Shown here piece after piece: positions 1-5,101 of a stretch of 5,101 nt of DNA. Source of the DNA: UMGS1613 sp045636225. GTDB taxonomy: Bacteria; Bacillota_I; Bacilli_A; RF39; UBA660. The stretch covers positions 1 through 5,101 of the forward strand of contig JAZTXB010000119.1 in assembly GCA_045636225.1 (NCBI GenBank). The letters are read 5' to 3'. The position numbers and the translations under genes are program-made. The number at the start of each line of letters is the position of its first letter. The first letter of the stretch is position 1. The notes under the pieces were generated by a model. The model saw nothing but the letters and a program-made list of their open reading frames with translations, was not told the DNA's origin and ran no database searches.

Positions 1-276
1 AAATTAGATAAAGAAATATCAATATCAAATTATTTAGAATATGGCAAGAATTTTTGGTATGAAAATAATAAATTAAAAATAAAAACAGAAGGAATAAATG
101 ATATTGAAATACTTAAGGAATGGCTAAAAAATAATAATGTAGAAATATATTATCCACTTGATAAAAGTGAAATAAGTGAGATAGAATTACCAGAAATTAA
201 ATTACTAAATAATTATTCAAAAATAAATTTTGAAACTAAAGTTATTCCAAGTAATGTATTATTTGAATATAATTAG
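1..276 (+). CDS. C-terminal part of a phage-type tail/minor structural protein (5' end outside window)
   Basis: The frame is open from base 1 and ends at TAG 274-276, leaving 91 residues of a longer protein. The stretch around residues 34-54 (IEILKEWLKNNNVEIYYPL) resembles a pattern I know from the C-terminal ends of Firmicutes phage and prophage tail or minor structural proteins: a short helix with a W-L-x-x-x-N core, then a 'YYPL/YYxLA' strand and a loop of E/I/P residues. The final strands (NFETKVIPSNVLFEYN) also fit such a tail. The protein would be part of a virion tail tip or baseplate, but the visible part has no catalytic motif. Hand-counted GC over bases 1-240 is about 18%, below the housekeeping genes at right. 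It converges on the metalloprotease gene and ends 54 bases before a hairpin terminator. The phage assignment rests on pattern memory of a short C-terminus, so another repetitive surface protein remains possible. Confidence 0.55.
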   Translation, partial: KLDKEISISNYLEYGKNFWYENNKLKIKTEGINDIEILKEWLKNNNVEIYYPLDKSEISEIELPEIKLLNNYSKINFETKVIPSNVLFEYN

Positions 277-330
277 TGTATTATAATATAACTGATTAGT
301 TGAAATATTGTGTTAGTGAAGTTATAATTG

Positions 331-372
331 AAAAGTCCATGGAACTTAATTATTAGTTCTATGGACTTTTTT
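331..372. terminator. Bidirectional hairpin terminator between convergent genes
   Basis: Bases 331-346 pair with 355-370 as a 16-bp stem with a single G-U pair and an 8-base loop (347-354). The core is AGTCCATGGAACT. On the plus strand the stem runs into six T (367-372), a good intrinsic terminator for the phage-like gene that stops at 276. On the minus strand the stem ends in only four T followed by C, so it should be weaker. It begins directly after the TAA (373-371) of the metalloprotease gene. Confidence 0.85.
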
Positions 373-1354
373 ATATTTTATATTTTGATAATGTTTTATT
401 ATTTTTTACTAATCTTGAGTATGAATAAATATATGATTCAATATCTTTTGGATTGCTTAAATCATTTTTCTTTTTCTTTGTATACCATTTTATCAAGCAT
501 TCTTGGCAACATTTTAAACTTTCTTTTAAATTATTATTTAATTTTGTTTTAAATATAGGTAAAAAAATAATTGAGTGTTTGATAACTTCATATTTTAAAA
601 AGAAATCTAATGACTTAATAAATTTAATTATATTTTCTAATGAGTCATATTTTTCTAATTCTATAATTAATTCATTTAAGTTTGCATTAAAGTATGCACT
701 TTGCATTTTTTCTTTACCAATAATTATTTCTAACATAGAAGCAAAGAATTCACAAACTTTATATGAATGCGAGGTTATATTGGAGTTTTTAAAATATCTA
801 TTATGTAAAACTTCAGTATATCCCTCATTTAGTGCACGACCAATACATGATTTTGTTTTATAATTAAACTGGCAGAAACCACAAAAACCAATTTTATTAT
901 TATCATCATATATAGAACTTGCCATATGTAATAGTTCGTGATTAATAACGTCATTTTTTACAAAATGCCAAATATTTATTTTGCTATTTTTGGGGTTATA
1001 ATTACCACCTACAAATAAAAATAAAAAATGTTTTAAAAAGAATAATTTATCTTTTGTTTTTATTGTTTTTAAATTATTATATAGTAAGTTTAAATCTTTC
1101 GAATTTAAGTTTTGCGCCAGTTTCTTTTTAAAGTTTAAAATATCTTTGCCAAATTTTAATGATAATAATCTTTTTTGAGCTGTATTTGTAAATTTATCTT
1201 TTATTTCTTCATGATTTATTATTTTTATTTCTTTGTTATCGTTAAAATCTTTACACAATTTATAATTTTTTGCTGTGTTATATACAGTAAGTGAAGATAG
1301 AATAACAATAATATTTTTTAATGTATCTATTGAAATATTTTCAATGCCATGCAT
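371..1354 (-). CDS. Putative zinc metalloprotease of unrecognised family (HELLH / NEGYTE)
   Basis: This 327-residue protein has the signature of a zincin: H139-E-L-L-H143, whose two His would bind zinc and whose E140 would be the catalytic base. It is followed by N176-E-G-Y-T-E181. The N-E-G motif is where M1-like gluzincins place their third zinc ligand, so E177 is the likely ligand, 33 residues after H143. I cannot place the protein in a named peptidase family, and its substrate is unknown. It has no clear signal peptide; residues 14-25 and 105-116 are hydrophobic but too short or too broken for confident membrane segments, so a cytoplasmic location is likeliest. Nine cysteines include C158-x2-C161, C170 and C282-C283-x2-C286. 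The C-terminal half looks helical and Lys/Asn-rich. The start is ATG 1354-1352, preceded by AAGAGGGG seven bases upstream. Hand-counted GC over 481-1320 is about 21%, lower than truB, and the gene converges on a phage-like gene, so it may be accessory or prophage-borne. The call as a coding gene is secure; the activity is inferred from motifs. Confidence 0.8.
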   Translation of the reverse strand: MHGIENISIDTLKNIIVILSSLTVYNTAKNYKLCKDFNDNKEIKIINHEEIKDKFTNTAQKRLLSLKFGKDILNFKKKLAQNLNSKDLNLLYNNLKTIKTKDKLFFLKHFLFLFVGGNYNPKNSKINIWHFVKNDVINHELLHMASSIYDDNNKIGFCGFCQFNYKTKSCIGRALNEGYTEVLHNRYFKNSNITSHSYKVCEFFASMLEIIIGKEKMQSAYFNANLNELIIELEKYDSLENIIKFIKSLDFFLKYEVIKHSIIFLPIFKTKLNNNLKESLKCCQECLIKWYTKKKKNDLSNPKDIESYIYSYSRLVKNNKTLSKYKI

Positions 1355-1361
1355 ATATTTT

Positions 1362-1369
1362 CCCCTCTT
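1362..1369 (-). promoter_or_regulatory. Ribosome binding site of the metalloprotease gene
   Basis: Read leftward, AAGAGGGG lies seven bases before the ATG at 1354-1352. It is a purine-rich Shine-Dalgarno site at normal spacing and supports this start over the next possible ones inside the gene. Confidence 0.75.
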
Positions 1370-1385
1370 AAATAAATTGTTTTAT

Positions 1386-1413
1386 ATTATATCACATAAA
1401 TAAAATATATCAA
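1386..1413 (-). promoter_or_regulatory. Sigma-A-type promoter of the metalloprotease gene
   Basis: Read leftward there is a TTGATA -35 box (1413-1408), a 16-base spacer and a consensus TATAAT -10 box (1391-1386). The TG one base before the -10 box makes it an extended -10. Only one -35 base departs from TTGACA. Transcription would begin near 1379, giving a leader of roughly 25 bases that contains the ribosome binding site. The whole element lies back to back with the truB promoter. Confidence 0.75.
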
Positions 1414-1428
1414 ATTTATCTTTTTTTG

Positions 1429-1437
1429 TGATATAAT
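1429..1437 (+). promoter_or_regulatory. Extended -10 promoter of truB
   Basis: The sequence TGATATAAT gives a TGn extension and a consensus TATAAT box (1432-1437), preceded by a run of seven T. No good -35 box is present 16-18 bases upstream, as is common for extended -10 promoters. Transcription would start near 1443-1445, almost on the ribosome binding site, for a leader of about 10 bases. The box overlaps the upstream in-frame ATG at 1436, which rules that ATG out as a start if this promoter is used. Confidence 0.7.
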
Positions 1438-1443
1438 GTACAT

Positions 1444-1450
1444 AGGTGAT
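1444..1450 (+). promoter_or_regulatory. truB: Ribosome binding site that fixes the GTG start of truB
   Basis: AGGTGAT matches seven consecutive bases of the anti-Shine-Dalgarno complement (AGGAGGTGATC). Measured from the GG that would end the GGAGG core, seven bases separate it from the GTG at 1454, the optimal distance. It lies downstream of the ATG at 1436, so it can only serve the GTG. Confidence 0.75.
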
Positions 1451-1453
1451 AGA

Positions 1454-2320
1454 GTGAATGGGATACTTATAGTAGATAAACCTAAGCATGTTACTAGCAG
1501 AGATGTAGTAGATGATGTAGTAAAAATATTTAATACAAAGAAAGTTGGACATACAGGTACATTAGACCCACTTGCTACTGGAGTTCTTGTTATATGTGTA
1601 GGTAAAGCTACAAAATTAGTTGAAGAATTAACTAGCACGGATAAAGAATATATAGCTTCAGTAACTCTTGGTATTAAGACAGATACATTAGATAGTATGG
1701 GTATAGAATTGTTTAGTGAAGATGTAGCAAAAACAAAACAAGAAATAATGGAAGTTTTAAATAGTTTTAAAGGTACATATGAACAAGAAGTTCCTATATA
1801 TTCAGCAGTTAAGAAAAATGGTAAAAAATTATATGAATACGCGAGAGAAGGAATAAATGTAGAACTTCCTAAAAGAATTGTTGAAATAAAAGAAATTGAA
1901 TTGCTTGAAGATATAGAATATAAAAATAATAAAACTATGTTTAAATTTAGATGTGTTGTATCTAAAGGTACTTATATAAGAAGTTTAATAAATGATATAG
2001 CTACTAAATTAGATACAATTGGTATAATGACTAATTTAAGAAGGATTAGACAAGGCAATTATAAAATAGAACAGTCAATTAAATTAGAAAATATAAATGA
2101 AAATAGCTTAAGAAGTATAATAGATATATTACCTTATAAAAAAATAGAAATAACTGATGATATAAGAAAAAAAGTGGTTAATGGTGCAATGGTAGATAAT
2201 ATTTATAATGAAGAAAAAATATTGTTTATAGAAAATAATGAAGCAGTTGCTTTATATAAAATAACAGATGATAAAAGCAAGTTAAAATCATATATAATGT
2301 TTAGAGGAGGGATAATATGA
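1454..2320 (+). CDS. truB: tRNA pseudouridine(55) synthase TruB
   Basis: TruB isomerises U55 in the T-psi-C loop of most tRNAs to pseudouridine and acts as a tRNA folding chaperone in the cytoplasm. From the GTG start the protein has 288 residues, normal for bacterial TruB. It opens with the typical N-G-I-L-I-V-D-K-P. The catalytic motif GHTGTLDPLATGVL is at 32-45, with H33 and the nucleophile D38 (H43 and D48 in E. coli). D63-K-E-Y66 supplies the active-site Tyr, PIYSAVKKNGKKLYEYAR spans 114-131, and KGTYIRSL at 171-178 holds Y174 and R176. A small TruB C-terminal (PUA-like) domain covers about 228-288. An ATG at 1436 would add six residues, but it overlaps the -10 box and lacks a ribosome binding site, whereas GTG 1454 has a near-perfect one. 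The stop codon overlaps the next start (ATGA, 2317-2320), so the two genes are translationally coupled. In many Firmicutes truB is followed by ribF; that is not the case here. Confidence 0.97.
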   Translation: MNGILIVDKPKHVTSRDVVDDVVKIFNTKKVGHTGTLDPLATGVLVICVGKATKLVEELTSTDKEYIASVTLGIKTDTLDSMGIELFSEDVAKTKQEIMEVLNSFKGTYEQEVPIYSAVKKNGKKLYEYAREGINVELPKRIVEIKEIELLEDIEYKNNKTMFKFRCVVSKGTYIRSLINDIATKLDTIGIMTNLRRIRQGNYKIEQSIKLENINENSLRSIIDILPYKKIEITDDIRKKVVNGAMVDNIYNEEKILFIENNEAVALYKITDDKSKLKSYIMFRGGII

Positions 2321-3207
2321 CACTTGTTATTATGGCTGCCGGAATGGGTAGTAGATTTGGAGGATTAAAACAAATAGAACCAGTAGGTCCTAATGGAGAA
2401 TTTATAATTGATTATTCTATTTATGATGCTATTAAAGCTGGATTTACTAAAGTAGTATTTATAATTAAAGAAGAAAATTATGATATATTTAAAGAAACTA
2501 TTGGTAAAAGAATTGAAGGAAAAATAGATGTAGAATATGTTTTTCAAGATATTAAGAATGTACCAGAAGGAATAGTAATTCCAGAAGACAGAGTAAAACC
2601 ACTTGGAACTGGACATGCAATATTAAGTTGTAAAGGTGTAGTTAATGAACCATTTGCTATTATAAATTCAGATGATTTCTATGGAAGAGATGCTTATCTT
2701 AAAGCTGCCAATTTCCTTAAAGAAAATACAACCGATTATGCTATGATAGGGTATATTATTGGTAATACTCTTACAGAAAATGGCTCTGTAAAGAGAGGTT
2801 ACTGTGAACAAAAAAATGGATATCTATCTAATTTAATAGAGTCAACTGTATATAAGGATGGAGATAAAGTAAAAGTAGAACCACTTGATGGAAGAGAAGG
2901 TTTTTATGCAGAACCTAGTGATTTAGTATCTATGAATATGTTTTGCTTTAGACCTGATATGTTAGATTATTTAGATAAACATTTTATAGATTTCTTTGAA
3001 AAAAATAAAGAAGATTTATCGAAATGTGAATATTTAATGCCAGATGTAGTATTTGAAAGAATTGAGAATAATGAAATTAAAGTTAGAGTAGTAGATACTG
3101 CTGCAGTATGGCATGGAGTTACATATAAAGAAGATAAACAAGATTTGGTAGATTATATAGAAAATCTTATAAAAGATGGAATATATCCAAATAATTTATA
3201 TAATTAA
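2317..3207 (+). CDS. Sugar-phosphate nucleotidyltransferase family protein (NTP_transferase fold)
   Basis: This 296-residue protein would transfer a nucleotidyl group from an NTP to a phosphorylated substrate, giving an NDP-sugar or similar activated precursor in the cytoplasm. The N-terminal Rossmann-like signature is MAAGMGSRFGGLKQ (6-19), with the G-x-G-x-R loop at G9/G11/R13 and K18. KPLGTGHA (94-101) resembles the nucleotide-binding loop of GlmU and related uridylyltransferases. INSDD (116-120) supplies the metal-binding Asp pair D119/D120. The end has VWHGVTYKEDK (264-274). There is no GlmU-type left-handed beta-helix, so it is a stand-alone transferase domain. Sugar, nucleotide and pathway cannot be told from sequence; envelope polysaccharide or teichoic acid synthesis is a reasonable guess. 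Start ATG 2317 has AGAGGAGG six bases upstream and overlaps the truB stop. The gene ends just before a terminator, so it is co-transcribed with truB. Confidence 0.9.
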   Translation: MTLVIMAAGMGSRFGGLKQIEPVGPNGEFIIDYSIYDAIKAGFTKVVFIIKEENYDIFKETIGKRIEGKIDVEYVFQDIKNVPEGIVIPEDRVKPLGTGHAILSCKGVVNEPFAIINSDDFYGRDAYLKAANFLKENTTDYAMIGYIIGNTLTENGSVKRGYCEQKNGYLSNLIESTVYKDGDKVKVEPLDGREGFYAEPSDLVSMNMFCFRPDMLDYLDKHFIDFFEKNKEDLSKCEYLMPDVVFERIENNEIKVRVVDTAAVWHGVTYKEDKQDLVDYIENLIKDGIYPNNLYN

Positions 3208-3212
3208 AAAAT

Positions 3213-3247
3213 AAAAAATGCATTTACACATTAAATGTATTTTTTTT
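3213..3247 (+). terminator. Rho-independent terminator of the truB-nucleotidyltransferase unit
   Basis: Bases 3213-3226 (AAAAAATGCATTTA) pair with 3232-3245 as a 14-bp stem with one G-U pair and a 5-base CACAT loop, followed by a run of eight T (3240-3247). It begins six bases after the stop codon. The stem is AT-rich and so not very stable, but the architecture is classical and a new promoter follows at once. Confidence 0.8.
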
Positions 3248-3275
3248 ATATATAATGTAAAAAAAATTAATTTTG

Positions 3276-3284
3276 TGTTATACT
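3276..3284 (+). promoter_or_regulatory. Extended -10 promoter of the DUF4015 gene
   Basis: TGTTATACT contains a TGn extension and a TATACT -10 box (3279-3284), preceded by TTTT. No convincing -35 box is present. A start about seven bases downstream would fall near 3291, on the ribosome binding site, giving a leader of about 10 bases. This copies the layout of the truB promoter. Confidence 0.6.
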
Positions 3285-3290
3285 ATATTT

Positions 3291-3295
3291 GGTGG
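3291..3295 (+). promoter_or_regulatory. Ribosome binding site that decides the start of the DUF4015 gene
   Basis: GGTGG lies five bases before ATG 3301 and only two before ATG 3298. The in-frame TTG at 3289 lies at or before the predicted transcription start and has no site of its own, so ATG 3301 is preferred. The site is a weaker match than those of the neighbouring genes. Confidence 0.55.
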
Positions 3296-3300
3296 TAATG

Positions 3301-4977
3301 ATGAAAAGAAAACATATATTTATATTAATAACGCTTTTAGTATTGTTGGGAGCTATTATTTTATTAGCAATTAAGTTTAGTGACAAAAAAGAAGTAGTTG
3401 AAAAGCCAGAAAAAGGTTATGTTGCTAGTGATATAAATGAAGTAGTACTTTATGATATTGAGTATAATGAAGCATTAAATATAATAAGAGGTAGTGAAGT
3501 ATATGTTTATTCATCAGATATTATTAATGAAGAAGTAACATATAAAAAAGTAAAATATAATAATAAAGAATATTTAGTAAAAGTAAACAATTTAGTAAAG
3601 AAAAGTGAAGATGTAGTAAAAGAAAATATTTTATATGTTAGGACAAGTTCGACAATTTATAAAAGTGCTGATACTGCAGAAATTTTATCTTTTGTAAAAA
3701 AAGGTGAAAGTGTAGAAGTTATTGGTTTTGATAAATTAAATAAGGATGGTTCTGTAAATAAATATAAAATAAAATATAATGAAGAGGAAGGTTATGTATA
3801 TTCTAAATATTTAGTAAAAACAGAAGAAGAAAGTAAGGCTGTATATAGTGAAAATGGTATTCAAGAATATATGGCTGGTATGGGTAGTTCTTTAGGTGGA
3901 GGTAATGCACTTAATTTAGATTATTATCCATATGAAAAACCAAAATTTGAAGATAATGTTATGCCAGATGAAGTTCGTTCTTTATATATAAATAGTGCAG
4001 CGATAAGAGATATTGATACATATGTAGATTTTGCTATTAATAATAATATTAATGCTTTAGTAATTGATATAAAAGATAATACTTCTCCTGCATATAATTC
4101 ACCGGTTATGCAAAAGTATTCACCAACTAATTATGATAGAGCTTTAAATGATTATGAAACATATAAAGGTTATGTTAAAAAAGCAAAGGATGCAGGTTTA
4201 TACTTAATAGGTAGAATTACAACATTTAAAGATTCATATTTTGTAAATGATCATAATGAAGTAGCGATTTCTAATAATAATGGTAATCCATTTAGTCATA
4301 ATGGTTCTTACTGGCCTAGTGCATATAATAGATTTGTATGGGAGTTTAATGTAGAACTTGCTAGAGAAGCTGTTACTGAAATAGGATTTAATGAAATACA
4401 ATTTGATTATGTTAGATTTCCAGATAGGACAGGTTCTTTAGAGAGTAATGGTATAATAAATTTAAAAAATATGTATGAAGAAGAAAAAGCACAGGCAATA
4501 CAAGGTTTTGTTATGTATGCATGTGATTCTATACATGAACTTGGTGCTTATGTATCTATAGATGTGTTTGGAGAGTCTGCTAATAATTATGTAACAGCTT
4601 ATGGGCAGTTTTGGCCAGCTATATCAAATGTAGCTGATGTAATAAGTGGGATGCCATATCCAGATCATTTCAATACTCATGAGTATGGAATACCAGAAGT
4701 AGTATGGACAGTGCCTTATAAAGTTTTATATGAATGGGGAAAAACTGTTGTTAGTAAACAAAATATAATACCAACTCCAGCGTCTGTTAGAACGTGGATT
4801 CAAACTTATAATGCTACAAAAGCTCCTTATGTAGTTTATGATGCAGATAAGTTATCAGAACAAATACAAGCCTTATATGATAATGGATTAAGAGGTGGAT
4901 TTATGACATGGAATTCTGCTTCTAGTATATATAAATATAATGAAGTAAGTTATGCTTTTAGGAAGGTGTATGAATGA
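3301..4977 (+). CDS. Membrane-anchored surface protein with SH3-like repeats and DUF4015 putative glycoside hydrolase barrel
   Basis: From ATG 3301 the protein has 558 residues. MKRKH followed by a hydrophobic segment (about 6-24) is an uncleaved signal anchor, because no lipobox or obvious cleavage site follows; the rest would lie outside the membrane. Residues 39-100 look like a divergent SH3-like domain and 107-172 (LYVRTSSTIYKSAD..., GYVYSKYLV) like a bacterial SH3b domain, usually wall-binding. After a Gly/Ser-rich linker (192-202), 223-556 match the DUF4015 putative glycoside-hydrolase TIM barrel. Its landmarks are ALVIDIKD (252-259), RITTFKD (305-311), W338 and W347, GFNEIQFDYVRFP (362-374), DVFG (421-424) and MPYPDHF (451-457). 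Acidic residues E365, D369 and D421 are candidate catalytic or structural residues. Substrate is unknown; a wall or surface glycan is plausible. The stop overlaps the yutD-like start (ATGA). Earlier in-frame starts (TTG 3289, ATG 3298) would add only one to four residues. Confidence 0.9.
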   Translation: MKRKHIFILITLLVLLGAIILLAIKFSDKKEVVEKPEKGYVASDINEVVLYDIEYNEALNIIRGSEVYVYSSDIINEEVTYKKVKYNNKEYLVKVNNLVKKSEDVVKENILYVRTSSTIYKSADTAEILSFVKKGESVEVIGFDKLNKDGSVNKYKIKYNEEEGYVYSKYLVKTEEESKAVYSENGIQEYMAGMGSSLGGGNALNLDYYPYEKPKFEDNVMPDEVRSLYINSAAIRDIDTYVDFAINNNINALVIDIKDNTSPAYNSPVMQKYSPTNYDRALNDYETYKGYVKKAKDAGLYLIGRITTFKDSYFVNDHNEVAISNNNGNPFSHNGSYWPSAYNRFVWEFNVELAREAVTEIGFNEIQFDYVRFPDRTGSLESNGIINLKNMYEEEKAQAIQGFVMYACDSIHELGAYVSIDVFGESANNYVTAYGQFWPAISNVADVISGMPYPDHFNTHEYGIPEVVWTVPYKVLYEWGKTVVSKQNIIPTPASVRTWIQTYNATKAPYVVYDADKLSEQIQALYDNGLRGGFMTWNSASSIYKYNEVSYAFRKVYE

Positions 4978-5101
4978 TAGAATTAGAAAATAATAAATAT
5001 AATTTAATAGAAAACTATAAAGATGGATTTAATTTAGAAGAATTAAAAGAAAAATATACAGATTATTTTGAACCATATGATTATATAATAGGTGATTGGT
5101 C
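4974..5101 (+). CDS. yutD: YutD-family protein (DUF1027), 5' part; cut by window end
   Basis: Forty-two codons plus two bases are visible. The sequence NYKDGFN (14-20), EKYTDYFEPYDYIIGDW (26-42) matches the start of the YutD/DUF1027 family, small proteins (about 90-200 residues) found in Bacilli, whose hallmark is a D-Y-I-V/I-G-D-W motif. Their function is not established. ATG 4974 overlaps the upstream stop (ATGA) and has AGGAAGG (4960-4966) seven bases upstream inside the preceding gene, so translation is probably coupled to the DUF4015 gene. The assignment rests on the N-terminal third only. Confidence 0.85.
   Translation, partial: MIELENNKYNLIENYKDGFNLEELKEKYTDYFEPYDYIIGDW

Larger units (their letters stand above)
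1386..1437. repeat. Perfect 11-bp inverted repeat spanning the divergent promoters
   Basis: ATTATATCACA at 1386-1396 is the exact reverse complement of TGTGATATAAT at 1427-1437, with 30 bases between. Each arm contains the extended -10 box of one of the two divergent promoters. The symmetry may simply follow from two near-consensus extended -10 elements (TGTGATATAAT) facing away from each other. A shared operator is an alternative that the sequence alone cannot settle. Confidence 0.7.

Noticed and set aside
282..287. TATAAT in the gap after the phage-like gene
   Set aside because: It has no TG extension or good -35 box, and no gene follows on that strand before the terminator; chance is likely in such AT-rich DNA.
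277..370. Possible tRNA, attachment site or small RNA in the convergent gap
   Set aside because: Apart from the terminator hairpin I see no cloverleaf, no T-psi-C box and no direct repeat matching other parts of the window.
328..552. Rightward open frame of 74 codons
   Set aside because: It lies across the terminator hairpin and antisense to the metalloprotease gene, is almost entirely hydrophobic low-complexity sequence, and lacks a ribosome binding site.
453..863. Rightward open frame of 136 codons
   Set aside because: It is antisense to the well-supported metalloprotease gene, is rich in Phe/Ile/Ser from A/T bias, and has no ribosome binding site or recognisable motif.
1387..1638. Leftward open frame of 83 codons
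   Set aside because: It is the shadow of the most conserved part of truB and runs into the promoter region.
2365..2616. Leftward open frame of 83 codons
   Set aside because: It is antisense to the nucleotidyltransferase gene, with Phe/Tyr/Ser-rich low-complexity translation.
3251..3256. TATAAT just after the second terminator
   Set aside because: It could be a -10 box, but TGTTATACT at 3276-3284 is better placed for the DUF4015 gene, and TATAAT is frequent by chance here.
1..5101. CRISPR array, insertion sequence or riboswitch
   Set aside because: I found no regularly spaced repeats and no transposase motifs, and the leaders are too short for a riboswitch.

Overview
The window looks like a piece of a very AT-rich Firmicutes chromosome, probably an uncultured gut lineage of Bacilli near the RF39/Erysipelotrichia/Mollicutes branch. 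The signs are low GC (about 18-21% on the left by hand count, mid to upper 20s on the right), strong AGGAGG-type ribosome binding sites, extended -10 promoters, a YutD-family gene (typical of Bacilli), and TGA used as a stop with TGG for Trp (standard code, so not a Mycoplasma-type code). The taxonomic placement is inference.

Left part (1-1354), accessory in character. The last 91 codons of a rightward gene resemble the C-terminal tail of phage minor structural/tail proteins. It converges on a leftward gene for a 327-residue protein of unrecognised family with a zinc-metalloprotease signature (HELLH, then NEGYTE). The two share one bidirectional hairpin terminator (331-372). This half is the poorest in GC and may be the edge of a prophage or prophage remnant.

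Middle (1354-1454). A compact divergent control region drives the metalloprotease gene leftward and truB rightward. Both -10 boxes are TGATATAAT and lie in the arms of a perfect 11-bp inverted repeat. The truB promoter overlaps the most upstream ATG of its reading frame, so the real truB start is the GTG at 1454, just after an AGGTGAT ribosome binding site.

Right part (1454-5101), housekeeping in character, all rightward. truB (tRNA pseudouridine-55 synthase) overlaps by 4 bases (ATGA) a sugar-phosphate-type nucleotidyltransferase gene, and this two-gene unit ends at a hairpin terminator (3213-3247). A second promoter (3276-3284) starts a new unit. Its first gene encodes a membrane-anchored surface protein with SH3-like repeats and a DUF4015 putative glycoside-hydrolase barrel, and it is again coupled by an ATGA overlap to a yutD-family gene (DUF1027) cut by the window end. 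The right part is a normal chromosomal neighbourhood with two unusual gene pairings. The least explained gene is the putative metalloprotease.
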